Source: Pseudomonas graminis
GTDB taxonomy: Bacteria; Pseudomonadota; Gammaproteobacteria; Pseudomonadales; Pseudomonadaceae
Length of the DNA: 64,000 bases
Direction of reading: 5' to 3'
Assembly: GCF_004364335.1 (NCBI RefSeq)
Contig: NZ_SOCR01000008.1
Coordinates: forward strand, 186,001-250,000
Positions 9,165 to 16,620 of this stretch are shown piece by piece. The notes beneath the pieces are model-generated. The model ran no database searches and was not told the origin of the DNA. It worked only from the letters and a program-made list of their open reading frames with translations. The first letter of the stretch is position 1. Every line of letters begins with the position of its first letter. The translations under genes and the position numbers were made by a program.

Positions 9165-10412
9165 TCAGGATGGACGCAGTTCTGTGATCGCCTGGGCCAG
9201 ATGCTCCACCAGACGATTCAACTCATCGACGCTGTTGTAGTGCGCGATCGACACACGGACCACGCCGCCGTAAGGGGTCAGGCCCAACTGTTCGATCAGG
9301 CGGCGCGCATAGAAGTCACCAAAACGGATGCCCATGCGGTGATTGTCCACGCGGCGCACGATGGCTTCCGAGTGAATACCCTCCACCACAAAACTGATGG
9401 TCGGCACGCGATCACCGTCAGTCACACGGGATTTTCCGATGATTCGTACGCCCGGCGTCTCCCGCAGAAACGCCAGCAGCGTTTCGGCCAGCAGGTCTTC
9501 CTGCACTTCAAAGGCATCGAACGCAGCCTGCATCAACTGGCGTTCGCTGCCGTTGGCACCGAGGCGCTGCCCCATGTCGATCAGGTAATCGCTGATACCG
9601 ATGCAACCGTAGGACAGTTCGTAGTTCAAGTTGCCAGGCTGCAGCTTGTAGGGAATGACTTCCTGACCGATGAAAAAGTGGTTCAGGCTCGGCAGCTCCA
9701 GCAAGGCCTCCCGCTTGCCCCACATCACGGCGAAGTGCGGGCCGAAGGTCTTGTAGAAACTGAACACGTAATAATCGGCGCCGCTGGCCTGCACATCGAC
9801 CAGCCGATGGGGCGCGTAGGCCACGGCATCGACGCACACCTTGCCGCCCACCGCGTGCACCCGGCGCGCCACTTCGGCGACCGGGTTGACGCTGCCGAGG
9901 ATGTTCGACGCGTGGGTCATGGCCACGTAGCGGGTCTTGTCGCTGAGCAGCGCATCCAGATCAGCCAGTTCCAGGTCCATGCTCTGCGCGTTGACGGCCC
10001 AGACGCGCAACGTCGCGCCGCGGTCTTCGCACAGCCGCACCCACGGCCCGATGTTGGCTTCGTGGTCGCAGTTGGTGACGATGATTTCGTCGCCGGGATT
10101 GATCGACGGCGCGATGGCGCGGCAGAGGATTTGCAGCAAATGGGTGGTCGAGCCGCCCATCACGCACTCTTCCGGGAAGCGCGCGTTGATCAGTTGCGCG
10201 ACCGATTCCCGCGCCTGCATCACCCGCGCGCCTGCATCCACCGACTCGCTGTAGGACGCGCCCAGTTGCACGGCGCTGTTGAGCAAGTAATCGGTGATGC
10301 GCTCGGCGACCGGTTTGAGCACGGCCGAGCCGCCGGCGTTGTCCAGGTAGGCGTAGCCGCTTTTGAGCGCGGGAAACTGGCTGCGTACGTAATCGATGTC
10401 CAAGGCATTCAA
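9165..10412 (-). CDS. Class V PLP-dependent enzyme, cysteine desulfurase-like (VC1184-type subfamily)
   Basis: Aminotransferase class V fold, 415 residues. The PLP lysine is in VFSFYKTFGPHFAV (about residue 222), with the conserved aspartate in KVCVDAVAYAPH and the phosphate-binding region in MGGSTTHLLQ. The C-terminus (MGIRFGDFYARRL, VRVSIAHYNSVDEL) fits the desulfurase-like subfamily named after VC1184. At the place where SufS-type desulfurases have the catalytic Cys, this protein reads GDFYA, so desulfuration is doubtful; a lyase or transaminase role is more likely. The start is TTG at 10412 with GGAG eight bases upstream. It is 21 bases downstream of the ABC ATPase gene in the same operon. 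Confidence 0.85.
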   Translation of the reverse strand: MNALDIDYVRSQFPALKSGYAYLDNAGGSAVLKPVAERITDYLLNSAVQLGASYSESVDAGARVMQARESVAQLINARFPEECVMGGSTTHLLQILCRAIAPSINPGDEIIVTNCDHEANIGPWVRLCEDRGATLRVWAVNAQSMDLELADLDALLSDKTRYVAMTHASNILGSVNPVAEVARRVHAVGGKVCVDAVAYAPHRLVDVQASGADYYVFSFYKTFGPHFAVMWGKREALLELPSLNHFFIGQEVIPYKLQPGNLNYELSYGCIGISDYLIDMGQRLGANGSERQLMQAAFDAFEVQEDLLAETLLAFLRETPGVRIIGKSRVTDGDRVPTISFVVEGIHSEAIVRRVDNHRMGIRFGDFYARRLIEQLGLTPYGGVVRVSIAHYNSVDELNRLVEHLAQAITELRPS

Positions 10413-10433
10413 GGGATGAGCTCCAGCGTCTGA

Positions 10434-11168
10434 TCAGTGATGCAGGATGGCCTGCAAAAACGCACGGGTTCTCGGCTCTTGCGGGGCCGTGAAGAAATCG
10501 TGCGGGTTGTTCTGTTCGATGATTCGGCCGTTTTCCATGAAGATCACCCGGTCGGCGACCTTGCGCGCAAAGCCCATCTCATGGGTCACCACGACCATGG
10601 TCACGCCGGAGCGTGCGAGGTTCTGCATGACGTCCAGCACTTCGCCGACCATCTCCGGGTCGAGTGCCGATGTGGGCTCGTCAAACAGAATCACCCGCGG
10701 CTCCATCGCCATGGTCCGGGCAATGGCTACGCGCTGCTGCTGGCCGCCGGACAACTGGCTGGGGTATTTCGCCGCGTGGGCGCCCATGCCGACTTTCTCC
10801 AGCAGCAGGCTTGCGCGTTCGTTGGCGTCACGGCGAGACATGCCGCGCACCCGGACCGGCGCCAGCGCCACATTGGCAAGTACGGTGAGGTGCGGGTACA
10901 GATTGAAATTCTGAAAGACCATGCCGACTTCACAACGAATGCCGGCCAGTTTCGGGCCCGTTTCAACGCGTTGGCTGCCGACGCGGATGTCGCCCTGCTG
11001 ATATTCCTCCAGCAGATTGATGCAGCGGATCAGCGTTGATTTCCCGGAGCCCGACGGCCCGAGAATGACCACCACTTCGCCTTGATCGACGGTCAGGTTG
11101 ATGTCGGTCAGGGCCTGGAATGGCCCGTAGAATTTGGCCACGCCTTCCATTTCGATGACGGTGCTCAT
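10434..11168 (-). CDS. Polar amino acid ABC transporter, ATP-binding protein
   Basis: GlnQ/HisP-type ATPase of 244 residues. Walker A is GPSGSGKST (about 36-44), the Q-loop is in FQNFNLYPHLTV, the signature is LSGGQQQRVAIAR (about 136-148), Walker B is VILFDEPTSALD, and the H-loop is VVVTHEMGFAR. It powers import with the permease and binding protein encoded just upstream. The ATG overlaps the permease stop codon by four bases (ATGA), indicating translational coupling. Confidence 0.95.
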   Translation of the reverse strand: MSTVIEMEGVAKFYGPFQALTDINLTVDQGEVVVILGPSGSGKSTLIRCINLLEEYQQGDIRVGSQRVETGPKLAGIRCEVGMVFQNFNLYPHLTVLANVALAPVRVRGMSRRDANERASLLLEKVGMGAHAAKYPSQLSGGQQQRVAIARTMAMEPRVILFDEPTSALDPEMVGEVLDVMQNLARSGVTMVVVTHEMGFARKVADRVIFMENGRIIEQNNPHDFFTAPQEPRTRAFLQAILHH

Positions 11169-11842
11169 GCGCTTTTCCTCCCTGCGCCGTTACGTCGCTC
11201 GATCCAGCTCACCAGCTGTACCAGCGGCAGAAGCAGCAACAGGTACATGACTGCCGCGCCCACCAACGGTGTCGGGTTGGCTGACAGCGCCTGCGCCTGA
11301 GTGGCTTGCTTGAGCAAATCGGGCATCGCCACGACCGACGCCAGCGCGGTGTCTTTCATGACGTTGATGCAGTTGCTGGTCATCGGTGGCATGACGATGC
11401 GCATGGCCTGGGGCAGGATGATGTCGCGCATGGTGTTGAAAAAGCTCATGCCCTGGGACGCAGAGGCTTCGAATTGCCCGCGGGGAATGGCTTCGATGCC
11501 GGAGCGGAAAATCTCCGCCGAGTACGCGCAGGACACCAGCGACAGCGCCGCAGTGGCCGCCGCGAACGACGACAGGCGAATGCCCACGAACGGCAGCGCG
11601 TAATAGATCAGCACCAACAGCACCAGCAATGGAATCGAGCGCAGCACGTCGATGTACACCCGCGCCAGAAACCGCACCGGCGCGTACCCGTACAACCGCA
11701 GCATCGCCAGCACCAGCCCGCCCACCAGGCCGAGAATGATGCTGACCACGCCAAGCATAACCGTCACGCCCAGGCCGCGGAGCATCAGTGGCAGCGCATC
11801 GACGAACACGCTCCAGTTGAAGAACGTTTCTAACAACTCCAT
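11165..11842 (-). CDS. Polar amino acid ABC transporter, permease
   Basis: HisM/GlnP-type inner-membrane permease, 225 residues, with about five hydrophobic spans. The cytoplasmic EAA loop that docks to the ATPase reads FEASASQGMSFFNTMRDIILPQA near residues 127-149. Only one permease gene is present, so the transporter is presumably a homodimer in the membrane. AAGGAA lies seven bases before the ATG. It follows the binding-protein gene by 52 bases. Confidence 0.94.
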   Translation of the reverse strand: MELLETFFNWSVFVDALPLMLRGLGVTVMLGVVSIILGLVGGLVLAMLRLYGYAPVRFLARVYIDVLRSIPLLVLLVLIYYALPFVGIRLSSFAAATAALSLVSCAYSAEIFRSGIEAIPRGQFEASASQGMSFFNTMRDIILPQAMRIVMPPMTSNCINVMKDTALASVVAMPDLLKQATQAQALSANPTPLVGAAVMYLLLLLPLVQLVSWIERRNGAGRKSA

Positions 11843-11894
11843 TGCGATTCCTTGGTGGCGAGCAGTAACGGGCGCGAGCGTGAGCGGTCAGGGA

Positions 11895-12671
11895 TTACTT
11901 GAGTACGTCGACTACTTTGACGGTGCTGGACTCCGGATCAGCGTCGGCACCGAACCACTTCTTGTGCAGCTCGGCAATCACGCCTTCTTTCTTCATCGTG
12001 CTGATGATGTCGTTGACCTGGCCGGCCGATGCCCAGCCCTTGGCGTGCATCAACGAGTACTTCTCACCGGTGGGAATTTTCGCGACGACTTTGTACTGCG
12101 GCTTGTCCTTGATGTAGTACAGGACCGCCGGGATATCGCTGATGTAGCCGTCCATACGGCCGGACGCGAGATCGAGCATCGCAGGCGACAGCCCTTCGTA
12201 GCGTGAGACTTCCTTGAATTTATATTCGGCCTGATGGGCATTGACCCACATGTCGCCGGTGGAGCCGGTGTCGACGCCGACCACCTTGCCGTCCATGTCT
12301 TTCAGGCCGTTGATGCCGGATTTGGCGAGCACGGACAGGGATTGGTCGCTGTCGTAATACGGCTGGGCGAAGCCGACCGATTCAAGGCGTTTGGGCGTGA
12401 TGGTGATCGAGGAGATGGCGATGTCAGCGCGCTTGGACTGCACGGCGCTGAACAGGCCGTTGAAGGGGACGTTGACGAATTCCACGGTCTTGCCGGCGCG
12501 CTTGGCGACTTCTTTCACCACGTCGACCTCGAAGCCGACGATCTCGCCTTTGGCGTCCTGAAACTCCCACGGCACGTTGCCCACGTTGGCGCCGACGGTC
12601 CAGTCAGCGGCCCAGGTGGATGCGGAAAAGGCGGTCGCCACGGCCATGCTCAAGAGTACTTTCACATTCAT
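11895..12671 (-). CDS. Polar amino acid ABC transporter, periplasmic substrate-binding protein
   Basis: Family 3 solute-binding protein, 258 residues, with a signal peptide at 1-21 (core LLSMAVATAFSAS, cleavage after TWA). Typical motifs are VGANVGNVPWEFQD, GEIVGFEVDVVKEVAKRAGK and IAISSITITPKR near residue 85. The later GVDTGSTGDMWV and DGYISDIPAVLYY segments are also typical. It is the first gene of the minus-strand operon running to 5875. The ligand is not identifiable by eye; the downstream enzymes suggest an amino acid-like ureide or hydantoin derivative. GGGGAG precedes the ATG. Confidence 0.94.
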   Translation of the reverse strand: MNVKVLLSMAVATAFSASTWAADWTVGANVGNVPWEFQDAKGEIVGFEVDVVKEVAKRAGKTVEFVNVPFNGLFSAVQSKRADIAISSITITPKRLESVGFAQPYYDSDQSLSVLAKSGINGLKDMDGKVVGVDTGSTGDMWVNAHQAEYKFKEVSRYEGLSPAMLDLASGRMDGYISDIPAVLYYIKDKPQYKVVAKIPTGEKYSLMHAKGWASAGQVNDIISTMKKEGVIAELHKKWFGADADPESSTVKVVDVLK

Positions 12672-12699
12672 GTCTTGCTCCCCGATTGATCAGTCAGTT

Positions 12700-12975
12700 C
12701 AAGAAGGCCGCCTTACCACAAGAGGGGGCGTTTCGAGGATCAGACTAGGATGACGAATCAAATAATTCAACAAATAAAATAAATGAATTAAATGCTTCAA
12801 TCGGGTGCGAAAGTTATCCGCAATGGTGCAGATGGGAAAGCGCGCAAGGCTCTGGGGTGTACAGAAAATGATCAGTGATTCGAAAGGTGCCATGCACCGA
12901 AGCAGCGCATGGACAAGTTGGGCTTGCAGGAGTCGGCTTGCTTCAAATGCGCTATGCGGGTCGGACCTGAATCCG
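12700..12975. promoter_or_regulatory. AT-rich upstream region of the ABC/hydantoinase operon
   Basis: The 303 bases between the binding-protein start and the first downstream repeat hold no gene. At 12745-12800 base composition drops to strongly AT-rich, unlike the neighbours. It contains a perfect inverted repeat AATTCA (12764-12769)/TGAATT (12784-12789). This is a plausible promoter and operator for the operon-encoded RpiR regulator; no exact -35/-10 can be fixed. A degenerate REP-like piece lies near 12926-12950. Confidence 0.4.
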
Positions 12976-13061
12976 TAGGAGCCGGCTTGCTGGCGAACCG
13001 GCTTTGGCATTCAACATTAGGGTGGCTGGCCTAACGCGTTCGCCAGCAAGCCGGCTCCTAC
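12975..13061. repeat. REPIN, family A
   Basis: Inverted REP arms at 12975-12997 and 13039-13061, downstream of the hemolysin III gene and upstream of the ABC operon promoter region. Confidence 0.9.
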
Positions 13062-13094
13062 GGACGGTGCGTATGTGTCAGATCGTGCCGGTAT

Positions 13095-13712
13095 TCAAAG
13101 CACATAACGCGAAATCGCAACAAAGTGCAGCAGGCTGCCGGCGATGACGAACAGGTGCCAGACTCCATGAAAGTGTCGGACCTTGGTGTCGAACGCGAAG
13201 AAAATGATCCCCACGGTGTAGAACACGCCACCCAGCGCCAGCCAGACGAATCCAGTCATGCCCAGCGCAGCGATCAGCGGATTGACCGCTACCAGCACAA
13301 TCCAGCCCATGACCGCGTAGATGACGATGGACATCACCCTCGCCTCGGAGCGTGGCTTGATTTCCTGCAGGATGCCGATGATCGCCAGCGCCCAGACAAT
13401 GCCGAATAATGTCCAGCCCCACGCCCCGTGCAGCGTCACCAGACAAAACGGCGTGTAGCTGCCGGCGATGAGCAGATAGATCGAAAAGTGATCGACCTTT
13501 TGCATGATCACCTTCGCCCGGCCGCGAACGCTGTGATACACCGTCGACGCGCTGTACAGCATCACCAGCGCTACACCGTAGACCGCGACGCTGATGATTT
13601 TCCAGATATCACCGGTCATCGTCGCGACAACCAGCATCCACACCGCGCCGATCGTCGCCAGAATCGCGCCCACCAAATGGGTCCAGGCGTTGAATTTTTC
13701 TCCGTAATACAT
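13095..13712 (-). CDS. Hemolysin III family (PAQR-type) membrane protein
   Basis: YqfA/HlyIII family integral membrane protein, 205 residues with seven predicted hydrophobic spans. Family signatures are FNAWTHLVGA at the N-terminus, SASTVYHS near residue 58 with a probable metal-ligand His, DHFSIYLLIAGSYTPFC near 82, and the C-terminal WHLFVIAGSLLHF with two more histidines. The start at 13712 has AGAGGT eight bases upstream; a longer frame to 13835 lacks this. The function in bacteria is unsettled (membrane stress or lipid homeostasis); haemolysis is not implied. Confidence 0.9.
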   Translation of the reverse strand: MYYGEKFNAWTHLVGAILATIGAVWMLVVATMTGDIWKIISVAVYGVALVMLYSASTVYHSVRGRAKVIMQKVDHFSIYLLIAGSYTPFCLVTLHGAWGWTLFGIVWALAIIGILQEIKPRSEARVMSIVIYAVMGWIVLVAVNPLIAALGMTGFVWLALGGVFYTVGIIFFAFDTKVRHFHGVWHLFVIAGSLLHFVAISRYVL

Positions 13713-13878
13713 CCGCACACTACCTCTCTGAATTGCATGACACGCGCCAAGCGTCCTGCTTCTGAACCGCAATGACAACGCATTGTGTCGTGTTATCGAG
13801 AATTTAATGCAGTCACGCGCCGATCTCTTCGGCACAATCGGGCGCTCTCAAAACAAGAACCCGGCGCGGGCCCACACG

Positions 13879-14799
13879 ATGCAGATCGACGAAGAGCTCA
13901 CCCTCAAGAAGCTGGAAATCTTTCTGGCATTCATGCGCACCGGCAATCTGGCCCGCGCCGCCGCGGAGTTGCAGACCAGCACGGTCAGTGTGCACCGGGC
14001 GATCCACTCTCTGGAAAGCGCTTTGCGTTGCCCGCTGTTCAAGCATGAAGGTCGCAACCTCACGCCCCTCGAAGGCGCTTATGTGCTGGAGGAGCGCGCG
14101 CAGAAGCTGGTGCAGGACGTGCTCAGCACTATCGAGCAGACGCGGCAGGCGGCGGGGTTTTCGGCGGCGCGGTTCAAGCTGGGGGCGCTGTATTCACTGA
14201 CGGTCAAAACCGTGCCGCAGCTGATCATGGGCCTGAAGATCCGCCGCAGCGAACTCAACATCGACCTGATTCTGGGCTCGAACATCGACCTTTTCTACAA
14301 ACTGAAGAACATGGAAGTGGATGCGATTCTGGTGTCGCTGAACGAATCCGTGAGTGATCCGGATTGCGAGCATTTGCCGCTGTTCTCAGACGACATCTTC
14401 CTCGCGGCCCCGGTGGATTCCCCCTTCGCCCAGCAAAGCGAAGTGAACCTGGGCGATCTGCGCGAAGCGACGTTTATTACGCTAACCCAGGGCTTTGCCA
14501 CCCACCGCGACGGCGCGCGGGTGTTTCAACAGGCCGGGTTTGAACCGAAGATCGCCATGCAAGTGAACGACATCTTCACGCTGCTGAGCATGGTCAGCTC
14601 GGGTGTGGGTTACGCGCTGCTGCCGGGGAGGATTGCGGCAGTGTATGAAAACCGTGTGCGGCTGATCCCATTGCAACAGCGCTATCGCATGCAGCAGCAC
14701 ATCGGACTGGTCTTCCTCAAATCCCGCGAACGCGACCCGAACCTGCTGGCGTTGCTTGCGGAATGCCGGATGTACTCGAACCGGCTGGCCCAGGCCTGA
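13879..14799 (+). CDS. mdcR: LysR-type regulator of malonate decarboxylation, MdcR
   Basis: LysR regulator, 306 residues. The winged HTH is at about 5-65 (KKLEIFLAFMRTGNLARAAA, then SVHRAIHSLESAL) and the effector domain at about 90-295. The N-terminus MQIDEELTLKKLEIF is typical of MdcR, and position supports this: in Pseudomonas mdcR ends the mdcABCDEGH-madLM cluster, and here it lies convergent to it with only the transposase block between. It should activate mdcA in response to malonate. The ATG at 13879 has no strong ribosome site; an in-frame ATG at 13807 is the alternative. Confidence 0.85.
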   Translation: MQIDEELTLKKLEIFLAFMRTGNLARAAAELQTSTVSVHRAIHSLESALRCPLFKHEGRNLTPLEGAYVLEERAQKLVQDVLSTIEQTRQAAGFSAARFKLGALYSLTVKTVPQLIMGLKIRRSELNIDLILGSNIDLFYKLKNMEVDAILVSLNESVSDPDCEHLPLFSDDIFLAAPVDSPFAQQSEVNLGDLREATFITLTQGFATHRDGARVFQQAGFEPKIAMQVNDIFTLLSMVSSGVGYALLPGRIAAVYENRVRLIPLQQRYRMQQHIGLVFLKSRERDPNLLALLAECRMYSNRLAQA

Positions 14800-14810
14800 G
14801 CCGACGCCCT

Positions 14811-14900
14811 GTGGGAGCACGCTTGCCCGCGAAGAGGCCGGTACAGCCCAAATATCTCTATCGTCCGAACTTGAGTCTTCGCGGGCAAGCGCGCTCCTAC
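14811..14900. repeat. REPIN, family B (left of RAYT)
   Basis: Head GTGGGAGCACGCTTGCCCGCGAA and tail TTCGCGGGCAAGCGCGCTCC in inverted orientation. The loop (about 14834-14876) is nearly the same as the loop of the REPIN at 15691-15780. Confidence 0.9.
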
Positions 14901-14999
14901 AGGTTCGCGGCGGACGCCAAATCCACATCTGCCCGCGAGAATAACCCCGCGCCGAGACTTGCTCGCCAAGGCTGCGCCAAACCCGCTTCTGCCGAAGGC
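14901..14999. repeat. Inter-REP spacer, left copy
   Basis: Sequence from AGGTTCGCGGCGGACGCCAA to CTTCTGCCGAAGGC that recurs on the other side of the RAYT gene at 15603-15690 in the same orientation, with scattered differences and about ten bases fewer there. With the adjacent REP units it fills the 322-base gap between mdcR and the RAYT; no gene is seen in it. Confidence 0.85.
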
Positions 15000-15022
15000 G
15001 TAGGAGCGCGCTTGCCCGCGAA
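15000..15022 (+). repeat. REP unit, family B, head arm in front of RAYT
   Basis: Single REP GTAGGAGCGCGCTTGCCCGC followed by GAA. Its inverted partner is not adjacent but lies directly behind the transposase gene at 15580-15602. Confidence 0.9.
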
Positions 15023-15121
15023 TGCGTCATCACGGACACATCCGGAATACCTGTTTGCCGCAGGGATGATCGTCCGTGCACTAGCCTGATTCCGCACACT
15101 TCATCGCGCAAAGGGATGCGA

Positions 15122-15574
15122 ATGTCACAAAGAAGCGCTGATCTGCGGTTGGGTCGTTATTCGGGAGCAGGACAGATTTATCTTCTGACCTCCGTGGTGA
15201 ATGGCCGACAACCTCTTTTCTCCAACTGGCGCACAGGTCGGCTGGTAGTCGAGGAATTTAGACGAGCCCAGCAGGCCGGGATTGCAGAGTCCCTGGCGTG
15301 GGTCGTGATGCCGGACCATTTTCACTGGCTCGTGGTGTTGAGAGAGGGGACTTTGGGGATGCTGGTGCGTCGGGTTAAATCCGGTAGTGCGCTGGCCATC
15401 ATGCGGGCGGGTCACACACCGCTTCGGGTATGGCAGAAGGGTTATCACGACCGGGCGGTCCGGCGGGAGGAAGATTTGCAGGCCGTCGCGCGTTACATCG
15501 TTGCCAATCCATTGCGGGCCGGGCTGGTGAAACGCGTGGGGGATTATCCGCTGTGGGATGCTGTGTGGCTGTGA
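15122..15574 (+). CDS. REP-associated tyrosine transposase (RAYT)
   Basis: Y1/HUH-type single-strand transposase of the domesticated RAYT family, 150 residues. The metal-binding His-x-His is in MPDHFHWLVVL (H66, H68). The C-terminal helix EEDLQAVARYIVANPLRAGL carries the probable nucleophile Y125; Y109 in KGYHD is a less likely candidate. RAYTs recognise and are thought to mobilise REP doublets of the family that flanks them, here family B. AAAGGG lies six bases before the ATG at 15122; the ATG at 15116 is too close to it. The gene is intact, so it is probably functional. It sits between madM and mdcR, splitting a regulator from its operon. Confidence 0.92.
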   Translation: MSQRSADLRLGRYSGAGQIYLLTSVVNGRQPLFSNWRTGRLVVEEFRRAQQAGIAESLAWVVMPDHFHWLVVLREGTLGMLVRRVKSGSALAIMRAGHTPLRVWQKGYHDRAVRREEDLQAVARYIVANPLRAGLVKRVGDYPLWDAVWL

Positions 15575-15579
15575 GATTT

Positions 15580-15602
15580 TTCGCGGGCAAGCGCGCTCCT
15601 AC
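15580..15602 (-). repeat. REP unit, family B, tail arm behind RAYT
   Basis: Inverted REP TTCGCGGGCAAGCGCGCTCC followed by TAC, beginning five bases after the RAYT stop codon. Paired with 15000-15022 it encloses the gene. Confidence 0.9.
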
Positions 15603-15690
15603 AGGTTCGCGGCAAACGCCAAATCCACATCTGCCCGCGAGAATAACGTCGCAACGAGATCTGCTCGCCGAACGTGCTTCTGCCGAAGGC
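15603..15690. repeat. Inter-REP spacer, right copy
   Basis: Direct repeat of 14901-14999, clearly recognisable along its whole length (for example GCCAAATCCACATCTGCCCG in both). Confidence 0.85.
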
Positions 15691-15780
15691 GTAGGAGCGC
15701 GCTTGCCCGCGAAGAGGCCGGTCCAGCCGACACATCTCTATCGTTCGAAATTAAGCCTTCGCGGGCAAGCGCGCTCCTAC
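15691..15780. repeat. REPIN, family B (right of RAYT)
   Basis: Intact head and tail arms with the same loop sequence type as 14811-14900. It lies between the RAYT block and the end of madM. Confidence 0.9.
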
Positions 15781-15854
15781 AGGTTTTGCGGCGGACAATC
15801 GTCCGGGCTCGGCCTTAGGAATTGCGGCGAAAACACACCGCGCACCTCGAACCC

Positions 15855-16619
15855 TCAGCCCAAAATCCCGCGCACGATGAAGTACAGCAGCGACGGGCCC
15901 AGCAAACAGCCGAGGCCGGTGTGGAAGGTTGCCGTCAGCGCGCCGTAAGGCACCAGCCGCCGATCCGTTGCCGCCAGCCCGGCCGTCACGCCGCTCACGG
16001 TGCCGGCCAGACCGCCGAACACCATCGCCGAACGCGGGTTATCCAGACCCATCCAGCGCGCGGCCATCGGGGTGCCGACCATCACCAGAATGGCTTTAAT
16101 CAGACCGGTCGCGATCGACAGCGCCATCACATCCGAAGTCGCGCCCAACGCAGCACCGGTCACCGGCCCGACGATGTAGGTCACTGCGCCCGCGCCAATG
16201 GTGGTGATGCTGACGGCGTCGCGATAACCGAATGCGTACGCCACGCAGCAACCAACGATGAATGGCAGCAATGTGCCCAGCAGCAGCGAGAACGCGCCAA
16301 TCCAGCCGGCCTTTTTCGCTTCGGTGGCCTGCACTTCGAAAGCCGTGGCGACGATGGCGAAATCACGCAGCATCGACCCGCCCATCAAGCCGATCCCGGA
16401 AAACAACGCCAGATCCGCCAGGCCTTTCTGCCCGCCGGTCATCGTGCCGCCCACCCACGCCAGCACCAGGCCGATGACGATCGCAATGGCCGAGCCATGA
16501 ATGCGCCCTAACGTGAGGCGCTTGGACAGCACCACCGAAATCCACATCACCACGCCCACCACGGCGAACGCGGTGACCAGGCCCTGACTGATCAGGTCTT
16601 TCTGAATGAGCTCCCACAT
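15855..16619 (-). CDS. madM: Malonate transporter subunit MadM
   Basis: Larger membrane subunit of the MadLM malonate:Na+/H+ symporter, 254 residues. Multiple hydrophobic helices carry glycine-rich turns (GGTMTGGQKGLADLALF, GAGAVTYIVGPVTGAALGA, VFGGLAGTVSGVTAGLAATD). It starts one base after the madL stop codon. As the last gene of the mdc operon it supplies malonate to the decarboxylase. The protein is complete at its C-terminus (LYFIVRGILG). Confidence 0.94.
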   Translation of the reverse strand: MWELIQKDLISQGLVTAFAVVGVVMWISVVLSKRLTLGRIHGSAIAIVIGLVLAWVGGTMTGGQKGLADLALFSGIGLMGGSMLRDFAIVATAFEVQATEAKKAGWIGAFSLLLGTLLPFIVGCCVAYAFGYRDAVSITTIGAGAVTYIVGPVTGAALGATSDVMALSIATGLIKAILVMVGTPMAARWMGLDNPRSAMVFGGLAGTVSGVTAGLAATDRRLVPYGALTATFHTGLGCLLGPSLLYFIVRGILG

Positions 16620-16620
16620 C

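Noticed and set aside
9165..10412. Annotation as a true cysteine desulfurase of iron-sulfur assembly
   Set aside because: No catalytic Cys at the expected place and no suf/isc partner genes; the operon context is nutrient uptake.
13095..13712. Hemolysin III homologue as a virulence toxin
   Set aside because: The family is a widespread PAQR-like membrane protein; the name is historical and nothing in the context suggests a toxin.
14897..15097. Short frames inside the REP region left of the RAYT
   Set aside because: Their peptides (for example with GARLPA or SALAREE strings) are translations of the repeats themselves and recur at each REP site.
14811..15780. CRISPR array, because of repeated units at fairly even spacing
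   Set aside because: Repeats are inverted pairs with REP cores, spacers are themselves repeated, and no cas gene is present; a RAYT gene explains the array.
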